Positions 8,733-18,277 of a DNA stretch of 64,000 nt are shown here, in pieces (position 1 is the first letter of the stretch; each line of letters opens with the position of its first letter). The notes under the pieces are model-generated. The model did no database searches. It had not been told where the DNA came from and saw only the letters and a program-made list of their open reading frames with translations. The position numbers and the translations under genes are program-made. The stretch is from Owenweeksia sp048267305 (GTDB lineage: Bacteria; Bacteroidota; Bacteroidia; Flavobacteriales; Schleiferiaceae), in contig JBLWXT010000006.1 in assembly GCA_048267305.1 (NCBI GenBank), positions 130,634 through 194,633 of the forward strand. Reading direction: 5' to 3'.

Positions 8733-11096
8733 ATGAAACGAATTATATTTTCGCTGGTGTTAATGCTGCCTTTTGCAGTAATGGCTCAGCAACAACTCAA
8801 AGGTGTGGTGTATGATGCCAACACCAACGCTCCCCTGGCAGGCACTTCCATCGTTAGCTCAAACAACGAAGGAACGGCCACCAACACTAATGGAGAATTC
8901 TCGCTTGCTTGCAGCGAAAAAATCACCATCAGCTTTATAGGCTACGAAACTTCTGAAATGCAAATTTCTGATTGCAGTAAATTACTTCGCATCAATCTTA
9001 GTCCTTCCAAAAACAAATTGGACGAAGTACAAATCACAGCTACTTCAAACTCCAATAAAGAGTTGATCAATCAGCCTGCTTCCATTGTAAAGCTTAATGC
9101 CAAAGAGATCAATCGCGGCAACGGCCTTTTTATGGATGATGCCATCAATGCCAATGTTCCGGGTGTATATATGTCGCGCAGAGCGGTGGCTTCAGGTCAG
9201 CAATTCAATATACGAGGCTATGGAAATGGCGTGGGTTTTAAAGGTGCCAGCAACAACTTTGATTCGCAAGGCTCTAAGGTATACCTCAACGGAATTCCAG
9301 TAACAGATGCTGAGGGAATCACCGTGATGGACGATATCGACTTTGCCTCAATTGGCGATGTGGAAGTTACCAAAGGCCCATCAGGGACTTTGTACGGACT
9401 GGCCATTGCGGGTGTGGTAAATCTTGAAACCAAAAAGCCAGAGCCTGGCCGTACCTCAGTTGGTCAAAATGTGCTGTTTGGAGATTATGGCGTAAGACGA
9501 TACACAACTAGTTTTCAAACAGCTGGTGAGCGTTCATCCCTTATGCTAAACTATGGTCATCAAGAGGCTGATGGATTTATGAATCATACGACTTCCCTAA
9601 AAGACTTTGTGAATATGGTAGGTGAATTTCGCCCATCGGACAAGCAAAAAATCACCACCTATTTTGGCTACAGCAATAGCTATGATGAGCGCGGTGGTGA
9701 GCTTACCATTGATGAGTACAATGATTTTGACTACAGCGGAAATGATCGTTACATTAAAAACAACGCACACTCTGAGGTGATTCGCTTTAGAGCGGGATTA
9801 AGCCACAACTACACCTTTAGTGAGCACATTGCCAACACCACTACCATATTTGGCTCAGGGGCCGAAATGAACTCAAGCTCTGCCGGTGGCTGGAATGACA
9901 ACCACCCGGTAAACTATGGGATTCGTTCTACTTTGGATTTTAATTACAAACTCAATTCAAATTTCCGCCTAAGCGGAATTGCCGGAATTGAAGCACAGCA
10001 GCAAAAAGCACAGCCGCTGAGCTATGGTATGGGGGAAAACCCAAATGACACTGATGGTTACAACATTATTGGCGCCATGCGTAGTAATCAGATTTCCAAC
10101 ACGGCTACCTACTCCTACTTTACCGAGTGGACTTTGGCCATACCAAAAGGATTTTCACTTACCGCAGGAGTTGGTGTGAGCAATATGAGCATCACTTTGG
10201 ACAATAGAATCTACAATGCTGGCAGCACCTTCCTTACCCATTATGAAGCCAGGTACGAAAACATGCTATCGCCCCATTTTGCGCTAAACAAGGTGTTTAA
10301 CGAGAACGTATCCGCGTACGCTTCCTATAGCAAAGGATACAAGGCTCCGGTGGGCTCTAATATTGTGATTGGAAAAACTGGAGAACTTAACACCGGCTTG
10401 AAACCTGAAGAAGGTGATCAGTTTGAAATTGGCACCAAAGGAAACCTGATGGATGGACGCCTTCAATACGAAGTGGCTTTGTTTGACGCCCGATTTACCA
10501 ACAAAATGACTTCAATTGCTGTACCGTTGGATAGTGTAACCACAGACTACACCTACATTGCCAACGGTGGCGGTCAGGACAACAAAGGTTTGGAAGTGCT
10601 ATTGAAATACACTGCTTTCCAATCCAACACTGCGATTTTTAGTGTGGTACGCCCATGGGCAAACTTTACCTATAGTGATTTTACTTACGACAACTTCTCC
10701 TACTCCATCGTACCAGGAGGTCAAACAGAAGCCGTAACTGAAATTTATGATGGAAATGCAGTGGCGGGAGTTTCGCCAGTAACCTTCAATCTGGGTGTGG
10801 ATTTCAATACACGATATGGCATTTACGGAAACGTGAATTACAACTACAAAGATGCGATGCCTATCACCTCTGATGGCGCAAACATGACCGAGGCTTTTGG
10901 TTTGCTTAACGCCAAATTGGGTTACCGCAAAACTTTGGGCAAGCACCTGGATATAGAAGTTTTTGCTGGTGCGAATAACATCACCGGCACGCAGTATTAC
11001 TACATGACTTTTGTGAATCAATTGGCTGATGCGTATCTGCCAGCACCTTTTGAGATCAACTATTACGCTGGGGTTAATTTGAAGTATGTTTTTTAA
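8733..11096 (+). CDS. TonB-dependent outer-membrane receptor, probably for haem
   Basis: The 787-residue receptor has a signal peptide ending VMAQQ. A CarboxypepD_reg-like domain follows at about 20-95, then a plug (about 115-225, with YLNGIPVTDAEG and GPSGTLYGLAIAGVVNLETK), and then a 22-strand-type beta-barrel ending in an aromatic residue (LKYVF). It would carry a ligand across the outer membrane using TonB energy. The ligand is inferred from the genes that follow, a periplasmic binding protein, permease and ATPase of the haem/cobalamin family with haem-type features. It could instead take a siderophore. Confidence 0.88.
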   Translation: MKRIIFSLVLMLPFAVMAQQQLKGVVYDANTNAPLAGTSIVSSNNEGTATNTNGEFSLACSEKITISFIGYETSEMQISDCSKLLRINLSPSKNKLDEVQITATSNSNKELINQPASIVKLNAKEINRGNGLFMDDAINANVPGVYMSRRAVASGQQFNIRGYGNGVGFKGASNNFDSQGSKVYLNGIPVTDAEGITVMDDIDFASIGDVEVTKGPSGTLYGLAIAGVVNLETKKPEPGRTSVGQNVLFGDYGVRRYTTSFQTAGERSSLMLNYGHQEADGFMNHTTSLKDFVNMVGEFRPSDKQKITTYFGYSNSYDERGGELTIDEYNDFDYSGNDRYIKNNAHSEVIRFRAGLSHNYTFSEHIANTTTIFGSGAEMNSSSAGGWNDNHPVNYGIRSTLDFNYKLNSNFRLSGIAGIEAQQQKAQPLSYGMGENPNDTDGYNIIGAMRSNQISNTATYSYFTEWTLAIPKGFSLTAGVGVSNMSITLDNRIYNAGSTFLTHYEARYENMLSPHFALNKVFNENVSAYASYSKGYKAPVGSNIVIGKTGELNTGLKPEEGDQFEIGTKGNLMDGRLQYEVALFDARFTNKMTSIAVPLDSVTTDYTYIANGGGQDNKGLEVLLKYTAFQSNTAIFSVVRPWANFTYSDFTYDNFSYSIVPGGQTEAVTEIYDGNAVAGVSPVTFNLGVDFNTRYGIYGNVNYNYKDAMPITSDGANMTEAFGLLNAKLGYRKTLGKHLDIEVFAGANNITGTQYYYMTFVNQLADAYLPAPFEINYYAGVNLKYVF

Positions 11097-11114
11097 AAAC
11101 AACACCCATTAAAT

Positions 11115-11215
11115 AAACCTCCGCGATTCTTTGCGGTCTTTGCGCCTCTGCGTTGAAGTAAATCACCTCAACGCAGAGGCACAGAGAACGCTGAGTTTCA
11201 CAGAGTCCATAAAAC
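11115..11215. repeat. Dispersed repeat with 13-bp inverted repeat
   Basis: The segment between the receptor and hmuT contains GCCTCTGCGTTGA (11144-11156) and its perfect complement TCAACGCAGAGGC (11168-11180) with an 11-base loop. It is flanked by related words (TTTGCGGTCTTTGCG, CACAGAGAACGCTGAG). This word family is a common intergenic repeat in Bacteroidota chromosomes. As RNA it would form a strong hairpin and could reduce readthrough from the receptor to the transport genes. Confidence 0.65.
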
Positions 11216-11226
11216 TTTTAAAAAGC

Positions 11227-12123
11227 ATGAAAAAAGCATTTCTCCTTCTTGGTATCTCCACTCTACTTTTTAGCAGCTGCGGACGATTTGCCAATGAAGA
11301 AACAACAAACAATACTTCTGAAGAAAAATCAAAAGACGAGCCCCCACGCATCGTTTGCCTCGCCAAGCAATACAATGAAATAATTTTTGCGCTTAACGCG
11401 GAAAAAAACCTTGTGGCTGTAGATCTTTCCAGCACCTACCCACCCGAAATAAAGGAGCTCACCACTGTGGGCTATCATCGTGCGCTTAGCGCGGAAGGCA
11501 TCCTCAGCATGAAACCGGATTTGATTATCCATAATAATAACATTGGGCCGGAACATGTGCTAAGGCAATTGGAGAGCCTGAAAACCCCCATGAAAACCTT
11601 TGGCGAATATGACCACACCATTCGGGGAACCGAAGAGCTGATACGCGAAATGGGGACTTATTTTCATAAAGAAGAAAAGGCAGAAAAACTTTGCATCAAG
11701 CTAGAAGCCGACATGGCCAAAGCTTTAGAATCCGCAAAATCCTACACAGACACACCCAGTGTTGTTATCATCCATTTTGGAAGGGCCTCCAACATTTACC
11801 TCACGGTAACCAAAAACAGCACTGCCGGAAAAATGATAGAATGGGCCGGAGGCAAAATGGCCATCGATGGAGAGAGAGGCATGCGCCATCTTTCTTCTCC
11901 AGAGCTTATCGCAAAAGCTAATCCTGATGTGATTTTGCTTACCGACTTTGGCTACGACCGATTGGGCACACAGCAAAAAATTGAAGAACTACCGGGAGTT
12001 GCCGGAACCAATGCCGCCAAAAACGGGCGCATTTATCGAGTGGAAGAACACGACCTAATTTACATCGGCCCACGTACAGGGGAAAATGTACAGGTTCTTC
12101 AAAAGTTGATTCACAAAACGTGA
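11227..12123 (+). CDS. hmuT: Haem ABC transporter substrate-binding lipoprotein
   Basis: The start was set at the ATG before KKAFLLLG, because the longer frame reads through a dispersed repeat. The 298-residue product is a lipoprotein (lipobox FSSCG). It is a class III periplasmic binding protein with two lobes; landmarks are RIVCLAKQYNEIIFAL, SMKPDLII, and the C-terminal ANPDVILL ... LPGVAGTNAAKNGRI ... IGPRTGENV. That last stretch is typical of haem-binding HmuT/ShuT proteins rather than BtuF. It would pass haem to HmuUV at the inner membrane. The ligand assignment is by family resemblance. Confidence 0.82.
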   Translation: MKKAFLLLGISTLLFSSCGRFANEETTNNTSEEKSKDEPPRIVCLAKQYNEIIFALNAEKNLVAVDLSSTYPPEIKELTTVGYHRALSAEGILSMKPDLIIHNNNIGPEHVLRQLESLKTPMKTFGEYDHTIRGTEELIREMGTYFHKEEKAEKLCIKLEADMAKALESAKSYTDTPSVVIIHFGRASNIYLTVTKNSTAGKMIEWAGGKMAIDGERGMRHLSSPELIAKANPDVILLTDFGYDRLGTQQKIEELPGVAGTNAAKNGRIYRVEEHDLIYIGPRTGENVQVLQKLIHKT

Positions 12124-12126
12124 TTT

Positions 12127-12141
12127 AGACCTGGCAGGTCT
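12127..12141. repeat. Small palindromic repeat
   Basis: AGACCTG (12127-12133) and CAGGTCT (12135-12141) form a perfect palindrome with one central base. Similar GACCTG/CAGGTC words are scattered in Bacteroidota intergenic regions. It lies between hmuT and hmuU and has no following T run. Confidence 0.45.
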
Positions 12142-12186
12142 CTCCACACTAAAACCCACCCAGGCAAAATTCAAAAGTTCAAGACA

Positions 12187-13206
12187 TTGATACAAAAGCA
12201 CAAACTCATACCAATCTCACTCGCATTTACTCTCCTCCTCTCCATTTTCCTCTCCATGCGTTTTGGCGCCATCAATTTGACTTGGGGAGAAATACAAGCG
12301 GGATTTACCCAACTTTTCTCTGGCGAGGCAGTCAGTCTGAATGCTCGGATTTTTGCGGAATTGCGCCTTCCACGAGTTTTACTTTGCGTAATTACCGGAG
12401 CGAGTTTGGCCGTGGGAGGCGTTTTGATGCAGGCCCTTTACCGCAATCCCATTGTAGAACCAGGACTTGTAGGAACCAGCAGCGGAGCGGCTTTTGGAGC
12501 TTCTATGTATTTTGTACTTCGTTCAGTTTTGAGTTTTAATACTGGTGAATGGGCATTACCCATTGCGGCTTGCCTTGGTGGAATTACCGCCACTTATTTG
12601 GTTTTTGTGCTCAGCGGATCGTTTCGCTCCCCTGCTTCCATTGTAGGTTTGCTCCTTACGGGTATTGCCATCAATGCGCTATTCCTTAGTGGAATTGGTT
12701 TTCTCTCCTACATCGCCCGCGACCCTCAGGCACGCTCCATCACCTTTTGGAATCTGGGAACTATTTCAGGGGCCAACTGGCATTCGGTTTTCATAGTTGG
12801 GGTAAGCACGCTTGTATGTGTTTTATTAGGACTGCGCTATACCAAATCACTCAATGCACTGATGATGGGTGAAGACGAGGCTCAACTTATTGGCGTAAAC
12901 ATCAAACGCCTAAAACTGGAAGTACTGACCATCAACGTTATCATTGTTTCCGTGGCAACGGCCTTTACGGGAGTTATAAGTTTTGTGGGCCTCATTGTGC
13001 CACACATCCTTCGGATAATGGGTGGTTCGGATAATCGCTACCTACTTTTAAATAGCATACTCCTTGGCGGAATTTTAGTTACGCTGGCAGACCTGATTGC
13101 GCGCATGAGCCTGCGTCCTGCGGAATTGCCCATTGGGATTGTAACCTCAGTAGTTGGCGTTCCTGTTTTCATCTTTTTATTACGAAAAGGCAAATTCTAT
13201 TTCTGA
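12187..13206 (+). CDS. hmuU: Haem ABC transporter permease (FecCD family)
   Basis: The 339-residue protein has about ten membrane helices and FecCD landmarks: ELRLPRVLLCVITGASLAVG near 55-75, ALYRNPIVEPGLVGTSSGAA near 82-102 and FVGLIVPHILR near 265-275. It forms the inner-membrane channel for haem or a related chelate. The start is a TTG codon; the first in-frame ATG lies inside the first helix, so the TTG is preferred. The stop overlaps the next start by one base (TGATG), so it is translated together with the ATPase. Confidence 0.87.
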   Translation: MIQKHKLIPISLAFTLLLSIFLSMRFGAINLTWGEIQAGFTQLFSGEAVSLNARIFAELRLPRVLLCVITGASLAVGGVLMQALYRNPIVEPGLVGTSSGAAFGASMYFVLRSVLSFNTGEWALPIAACLGGITATYLVFVLSGSFRSPASIVGLLLTGIAINALFLSGIGFLSYIARDPQARSITFWNLGTISGANWHSVFIVGVSTLVCVLLGLRYTKSLNALMMGEDEAQLIGVNIKRLKLEVLTINVIIVSVATAFTGVISFVGLIVPHILRIMGGSDNRYLLLNSILLGGILVTLADLIARMSLRPAELPIGIVTSVVGVPVFIFLLRKGKFYF

Positions 13207-13976
13207 TGATTACTACTGAAAACCTCAGCTTACAAATCGGCAATAAAACTTTGCTACATCCGCTTTCGCTAAAACTGGAAACCGGAAAACTGCATCTTAT
13301 TCTTGGTCCCAATGGAGCCGGAAAATCCACTTTAGTGAAACTGCTAAGCGGACAACAAAAGCCAAGTTCAGGAACTGTTTTTTATGATGCTCACAAACTG
13401 ACTTCTTACAAAGTGGGACACCTTGCGCGCTTCAGAGCCGTGCTTTCACAAAGTGTGGATTTTGCCTTTCCCCTTACGGTAAATGAAGTGGTGATGATGG
13501 GGCGCTACCCACATTTTAGCAGCAGGCCAACCACGGCCGATAAGGAAATCACAAGCCTTACCATCACTCTTTTTGAAATAGAAAATTTGGCGGATCGCGA
13601 TTATACCACTTTAAGTGGAGGCGAAAAACAGCGTGTTCAGTTTGCCCGTATAATGGCGCAAATTTGGCCCGATGATGACGAGCCCAAAGTCCTTTTCCTG
13701 GATGAGCCCCTTACTTACCTCGACATAAAATTCCAGTACGACTTCCTGAATTTGATTGTTGATTTTCTAAAAAAATATCCGCTCACTGTTATTGGCGTTC
13801 TTCACGACCTCAATCTGGCCGCGCGTTTTGCAGACAATCTCGTCCTGCTAAAGCATGGCCACTTAATTGCCCGGGGAAAGCAAGCTCATGTTTTGACTTC
13901 AGAGAATATTGAAAGAGTGTACGGCATGATGCCAAGAATAATCGAGCACGATAGAAGGCTACTGATTGACTTTTAA
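13206..13976 (+). CDS. hmuV: Haem ABC transporter ATP-binding protein
   Basis: The 256-residue ATPase powers import through HmuU. It has Walker A GPNGAGKST (34-42), a Q-loop around VLSQSVDF, signature LSGGEKQRVQFARI, Walker B VLFLDEPLTYLD and a switch His in GVLHDLN. The insertion IWPDDDEPK after the signature is typical of HemV/HmuV proteins and supports the haem assignment. Its ATG overlaps the permease stop by one base. It is the last gene of the cluster. Confidence 0.88.
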   Translation: MITTENLSLQIGNKTLLHPLSLKLETGKLHLILGPNGAGKSTLVKLLSGQQKPSSGTVFYDAHKLTSYKVGHLARFRAVLSQSVDFAFPLTVNEVVMMGRYPHFSSRPTTADKEITSLTITLFEIENLADRDYTTLSGGEKQRVQFARIMAQIWPDDDEPKVLFLDEPLTYLDIKFQYDFLNLIVDFLKKYPLTVIGVLHDLNLAARFADNLVLLKHGHLIARGKQAHVLTSENIERVYGMMPRIIEHDRRLLIDF

Positions 13977-14030
13977 AAAATTTTCCAAAAACCGCAATAG
14001 GCCTATCTTGTCCCCGCAAAAATTTCTTAA

Positions 14031-15239
14031 ATGAAAAACTATTTAAGCATACTATTAATACTGTTTGTCATCAGCACTGGCTTATCTCAAAACAAAACAA
14101 TTAAAAAAGCCGACAAGCTTATTGCCAAAAAACAATATGCCTCTGCCTATGCCCTTTTGGAAGCTAAAGATCCGGCTAACCTAAAGCCAGCCATTGTGCT
14201 AAAAAAGGCCGATATGGCCATGGATTATTTTGTAACCACCATCATGCATCAAACTTTTGCCTTTAAGGATTTGGAGGAGGGTGAAGATTTGATGGACGCA
14301 CGAATCAACAATGAAGGGCAAACATTCACCTTATACCTTTTGCCCATACAGGAGATTCTGGATACCCTGATAAAACAGTATCCAAAAAATTATGCTCTTC
14401 ATAAGACTCTGGGTAAATTCTACTATGAGGTATACCTGAAGTATGGAGAAAACTGGATAATGACAAGTGAAGAGCTGCTGAAAAAAATGTACGACTACAG
14501 TAAGGAAGCTGCTGATAATGGCGAAGGAGACTTTCTCACCTACTACAATATTGGTTTTTACCTTACGGGAATGGAAAGGTATAGCGAGGCCATTGCGGCT
14601 TATAAAAACTCCATCGCCCGGGACACTGCCTATCCTACATCTCAATACAATTTGGCCATTTGCTACCTGTATGTGGATAGCGCCCGAAAAGGAATTAGCT
14701 ATGCCGAAAAAGCCATAAAACTATATAAGTCGCCAGCCTTAAAGGCAGATGCTGCAAGGGTTACAGGTGTGCTTTACAAAACTACCGGTGATTTGGAAAA
14801 CGCTTTGAAATACTTAAAACTCAGTGATAAAACACAAGCCGGAAACTACTATACGCTTGCTCAGCTCTTAGACGTACAGCTAGAGTTAAAACTTAACAAA
14901 GATGCCTCCGTTAGTGCCGCTCAGTTTTTTGAGCTAGACCCCGCAAATCCTGCAATGATGGGAGAATTGATGAATGTTTACGTTCAGCATAATTCAGATA
15001 GCCTGCTCTTCCCCATTCTCAATCAAAAAATTGAAGACCATAAAGGTGAATATGAAATACTAGGCAATATTTACTTCCATCTGGCCCGCTATTACATTGC
15101 CCAAAACGATATCAATGCAGCCAGACGATTGCTATATGCCAGCCGTAAAAACTTTGAAAAAGTACTTGAGGATGACACTCCCGTATTTCAGGTAATTGAC
15201 GACTTTTTAGCCAGGTATCCGGAAACACCGGAAAAGTGA
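14031..15239 (+). CDS. Exported TPR-repeat protein
   Basis: The 402-residue protein has a signal peptide (about 1-19, ending GLSQN) and several tetratricopeptide repeats between about 95 and 380, for instance YNIGFYLTGMERYSEAIAAY and YNLAICYLYVDSARKGISYA. TPRs mediate protein contacts, so this is probably a periplasmic scaffold; no partner can be named. The upstream TATCTTG resembles a shortened -7 box. The gene ends directly against the stop of the convergent barrel gene with no intervening base. Confidence 0.75.
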   Translation: MKNYLSILLILFVISTGLSQNKTIKKADKLIAKKQYASAYALLEAKDPANLKPAIVLKKADMAMDYFVTTIMHQTFAFKDLEEGEDLMDARINNEGQTFTLYLLPIQEILDTLIKQYPKNYALHKTLGKFYYEVYLKYGENWIMTSEELLKKMYDYSKEAADNGEGDFLTYYNIGFYLTGMERYSEAIAAYKNSIARDTAYPTSQYNLAICYLYVDSARKGISYAEKAIKLYKSPALKADAARVTGVLYKTTGDLENALKYLKLSDKTQAGNYYTLAQLLDVQLELKLNKDASVSAAQFFELDPANPAMMGELMNVYVQHNSDSLLFPILNQKIEDHKGEYEILGNIYFHLARYYIAQNDINAARRLLYASRKNFEKVLEDDTPVFQVIDDFLARYPETPEK

Positions 15240-18077
15240 TTACTCACCGGGCGGTCTTCCTCCCCCTCCAGGTGGCGGCCCCAACATCTCCCTCATCCTT
15301 TGGTGTTCCTTTTCCTCAGCAGAAGGCTCCTGAGCCTTGAAGTTCCTAAGGGTGTAAGTAAAGGTGAGCATCAGATACTGTTGTAAAACCGTGGTCTGCA
15401 CATCTTCCAGATAAGTCTCTGTAATGGTTCTGGAGATATTGGTGTTTTGCCCCAAAATATCAAATACACTAAGCTTTAGCTCTGCGGCATCATTCTTCAA
15501 AAACTTATAGCCCAGGTAGGCATTCCACAATAGGTAGTTTTGATCAATACCGTTGGAAAGCCCCGCATAATAGGTATTGCTGATATCTGTGTTAAACACC
15601 AATCCTTTACCTAAAATCCAGTTGATTTTTACTGAGGCTGTATGATTGAAGTAGTTATTGTCAGTAGCCAGATTCAAGGTATTACTAACGAGGTTATAGC
15701 TTCCATTGTAGCTTAAGGTAAAATCTATTTTCTCACTGATGTTACTTCCTAAAACTGCTCCTCCATTTAGGTTGGTGGTACGAGCATAGTTGGTTTCATC
15801 GTTTATCAAACCCGGAGCACTGGTATAACCTCCTCCCAGGTTAAGATTCAGGTTACTTTTAATTTCTGTTAAGGGAAAACCATAGGCCAAGGTAGAACGG
15901 CTGCTGAAGTAACCATCAAGATTTACAGGTTTGGTAAACTGCGATCCTGCGGCAAGTGAATAGCCATTTATACTGGTATCCTTTTGCGCTATCAGGGTTG
16001 AATTGCCTATGTAGTTTTGTTTGTGTTCTCCCAATAGAAAAAGGAAAAAGGTACGCGATTTTTTGGGTGCCGTAAGCGAATAGTTTCCCACCACAAAGTG
16101 GCGAACCTCCTGATTGAGATCTGGATTACCAGAAGTAAGCTGCAGCTGATTTGAGTTGTCTATTACATCTTGTAGTTGACTCACAGAAGGTGCGCTGGCA
16201 TTACTCCTGTAAAACACCCTGACATTTGACGAATCACTGATTTTTTTGCGATACATAGCCATTGGAAGCAGGGTGTTAAAACTTCGGCTCAGGTCATACT
16301 CCAACGGATATTGCTGATCTGCCGTAAGCTGTGCATTTTGGTAGGATAACCTAACCATAAAATTTTGCTCTCTTGACCTTAAATTATATCCCACCCCAAC
16401 CTGCTGGGTGTTGTAAGTGCTTGTAAACACACTGCTAAGGGTAGGGTCCAAAATGGAGTATTCCAGCGCTGTATCCCGCAAATAGGTGTTTTTATCCGAT
16501 GCTGAAAAAGTAGTGCTCGGGGAATAATCCAACATTACCATTCCCTTTCCTAAAGGTTCGGTATACCTGATATTGGCACCGTAATTATAACCTGTGGTAT
16601 TCAAATCCGTTTGTTGATTTTGATCCCAGACAGAGTCATTTGCTGAAAAGTAATTTTCAGCACTTACATTGGTTTTTCCATCCTTACCATCAGCCCCCGA
16701 GCTCAGGTTTATAGATAGCGTTCGCATAGGTTTTTCAAACTTGTGGCGCCACAGTAAATTCCCCGAAAGGTTATAGCCGCTGCTATTCACGCTTTCAACA
16801 CTATTGGTGGAATTAAGGAGCTGCCCGGCATTAAAGGTCGAGCCCGAAAGCTGGCTGTAACTTTCATAATTCTGAAAACTCAATTTGGGAGTAAACACAA
16901 AGGAGTTTTTATCATTCAGGGTATATTCCATGCGCATGTTAATGCGGTGGCCCAGGTTATTGCTTTCCGTGCTGTCATTTTCTGAATACTCCTGATCAAA
17001 CAGCGCGTCCGAGAAGTATTCTCTATTCACTAATGACTGGCTGTTATTTTTGGTTTGATTGAAAAAATAGTTACCACTTACCTTTAGCTTCTTCCCCCAT
17101 TCATCCACATAGTTTATCCCAAAGGCATTGGTAGAAACAATTCCGTTTTGCTGGCCAATTAAAAAATCATCAACACTGCTACCACCACCACCTCTAAAGC
17201 CACCACGCCTTCCGCTGGAAGTCCCAATAGCCCCGATAATATCTTCAGTAGAAAAGTTCTGTTTATTGATGTTATTAAAATTTCCCAAAAGCGAAATCCT
17301 CCGGGCACCCTTAAAGTAATTGAGATTTAGCCCTCCATTATATCGATCATCCGTTCCGTAGCCCGCGTACATCTTACCAAACTGCCCATTATTCTTTCCC
17401 GCCTTGGTCATAATGTTAATCGTCTTTAGCGAATTTCCATCATCAAAACCGGTAAATTGTGACTGTTCACTTTTTTGATCGTACACCTGTATCTTATCAA
17501 TTATTTCAGCAGGAAGAGATTGTAGTGCGAGGGTGGGATCATTTGAAAAGAACTCCTTACCATCAACCAACACTTTTTTCACTTCCTCCCCTTGCGCCTG
17601 CACTTTACCATCTTGTATCACCACACCAGGCATTTTGGTTATCAAATCCTGGGCACTGGCATCGGGGTTCACCTTGTAGGCATCCGCATTGTATTGTGTG
17701 GTATCGCCTATTTGCCTTACCCGTTCCTGTATAGCCACTACCTGCGCCTCATCCAGCAAGGTTTGATCTACCTGTAGTTTTAGCTGGCCTATATTCATGC
17801 TTTCCGTTACTCTCATATTGCGCATCAGTACTTTATAGCCTATAAAACTCACTTTAAGCTTATAGAATCCTGCAGTTACATTTGGAATGCTGAAATTTCC
17901 ATTCACATCTGCAACCACGCCAAATGCCTTTTCGGTTCTGGGATTTTCCAGAATAACATTGGCTCCCACCAAAAATTCGCTATTTATGCTATCTATAACA
18001 GATCCTGAAACAGTAAAGGTTTGACCTGTAAGAACTACGGAAAAACAAACGGCAATTAGTAGAATTATTTTTTTCAA
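15240..18077 (-). CDS. Outer-membrane beta-barrel protein with carboxypeptidase-regulatory-like and plug-like N-terminus
   Basis: The 945-residue protein has a signal peptide (ending LTGQT), a CarboxypepD_reg-like domain at about 22-105, a plug-like part (ITKMPGVVIQDGKVQ ... KVLVDGKEFF) and a long barrel region of the outer membrane beta-barrel family. The C-terminus is an unusual Pro/Gly tail (PPPGGGGRPPGE) after the last strands, so there is no terminal aromatic residue. Such proteins resemble TonB receptors, but their substrates are unknown. A 7-bp inverted repeat (AACCCCG/CGGGGTT) lies in its upstream region. It is divergent from mfd. Confidence 0.85.
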   Translation of the reverse strand: MKKIILLIAVCFSVVLTGQTFTVSGSVIDSINSEFLVGANVILENPRTEKAFGVVADVNGNFSIPNVTAGFYKLKVSFIGYKVLMRNMRVTESMNIGQLKLQVDQTLLDEAQVVAIQERVRQIGDTTQYNADAYKVNPDASAQDLITKMPGVVIQDGKVQAQGEEVKKVLVDGKEFFSNDPTLALQSLPAEIIDKIQVYDQKSEQSQFTGFDDGNSLKTINIMTKAGKNNGQFGKMYAGYGTDDRYNGGLNLNYFKGARRISLLGNFNNINKQNFSTEDIIGAIGTSSGRRGGFRGGGGSSVDDFLIGQQNGIVSTNAFGINYVDEWGKKLKVSGNYFFNQTKNNSQSLVNREYFSDALFDQEYSENDSTESNNLGHRINMRMEYTLNDKNSFVFTPKLSFQNYESYSQLSGSTFNAGQLLNSTNSVESVNSSGYNLSGNLLWRHKFEKPMRTLSINLSSGADGKDGKTNVSAENYFSANDSVWDQNQQTDLNTTGYNYGANIRYTEPLGKGMVMLDYSPSTTFSASDKNTYLRDTALEYSILDPTLSSVFTSTYNTQQVGVGYNLRSREQNFMVRLSYQNAQLTADQQYPLEYDLSRSFNTLLPMAMYRKKISDSSNVRVFYRSNASAPSVSQLQDVIDNSNQLQLTSGNPDLNQEVRHFVVGNYSLTAPKKSRTFFLFLLGEHKQNYIGNSTLIAQKDTSINGYSLAAGSQFTKPVNLDGYFSSRSTLAYGFPLTEIKSNLNLNLGGGYTSAPGLINDETNYARTTNLNGGAVLGSNISEKIDFTLSYNGSYNLVSNTLNLATDNNYFNHTASVKINWILGKGLVFNTDISNTYYAGLSNGIDQNYLLWNAYLGYKFLKNDAAELKLSVFDILGQNTNISRTITETYLEDVQTTVLQQYLMLTFTYTLRNFKAQEPSAEEKEHQRMREMLGPPPGGGGRPPGE

Positions 18078-18088
18078 AAGATATGGGC

Positions 18089-18118
18089 AACCCCGTTTAA
18101 AGTATGAGTATCGGGGTT
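18089..18118 (-). repeat. Inverted repeat in the leader of the barrel-protein gene
   Basis: AACCCCG (18089-18095) and CGGGGTT (18112-18118) are perfect complements with a 16-base spacer, just upstream of the minus-strand start at 18077. It could be an operator or a leader hairpin. There is no T run, so a terminator is unlikely. Confidence 0.35.
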
Positions 18119-18221
18119 TGATGCCAGCCAGCAGAAAAGGTTTAATCCAATATTTTATTTGGCATAAAATTCATCTATGACCAGTAAAAAGTATGTACCC
18201 GCTATTTAAAATGTCTCCTGT

Positions 18222-18229
18222 TATATTTG
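18222..18229 (+). promoter_or_regulatory. Predicted -7 promoter box of mfd
   Basis: TATATTTG matches TAnnTTTG and lies 48 bases before the mfd ATG, so the leader hairpin at 18243-18260 would be transcribed. Confidence 0.55.
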
Positions 18230-18242
18230 CTAAAATTTATCA

Positions 18243-18260
18243 CCACGCCTAATGGCGTGG
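18243..18260 (+). promoter_or_regulatory. Hairpin in the mfd leader
   Basis: CCACGCC (18243-18249) and GGCGTGG (18254-18260) form a perfect 7-bp GC-rich stem with loop TAAT. It ends 17 bases before the start codon. It could affect translation or transcript stability. Confidence 0.5.
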
Positions 18261-18277
18261 CTTAGCTGTTTATACCC

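Noticed and set aside
10599..11105. 168-codon open frame on the minus strand inside the TonB receptor gene
   Set aside because: It lies entirely opposite a well-supported receptor gene, has no domain signature and ends in antisense of barrel strands.
11131..11226. N-terminal extension of HmuT
   Set aside because: It translates through a dispersed repeat; the signal peptide begins at the ATG at 11227.
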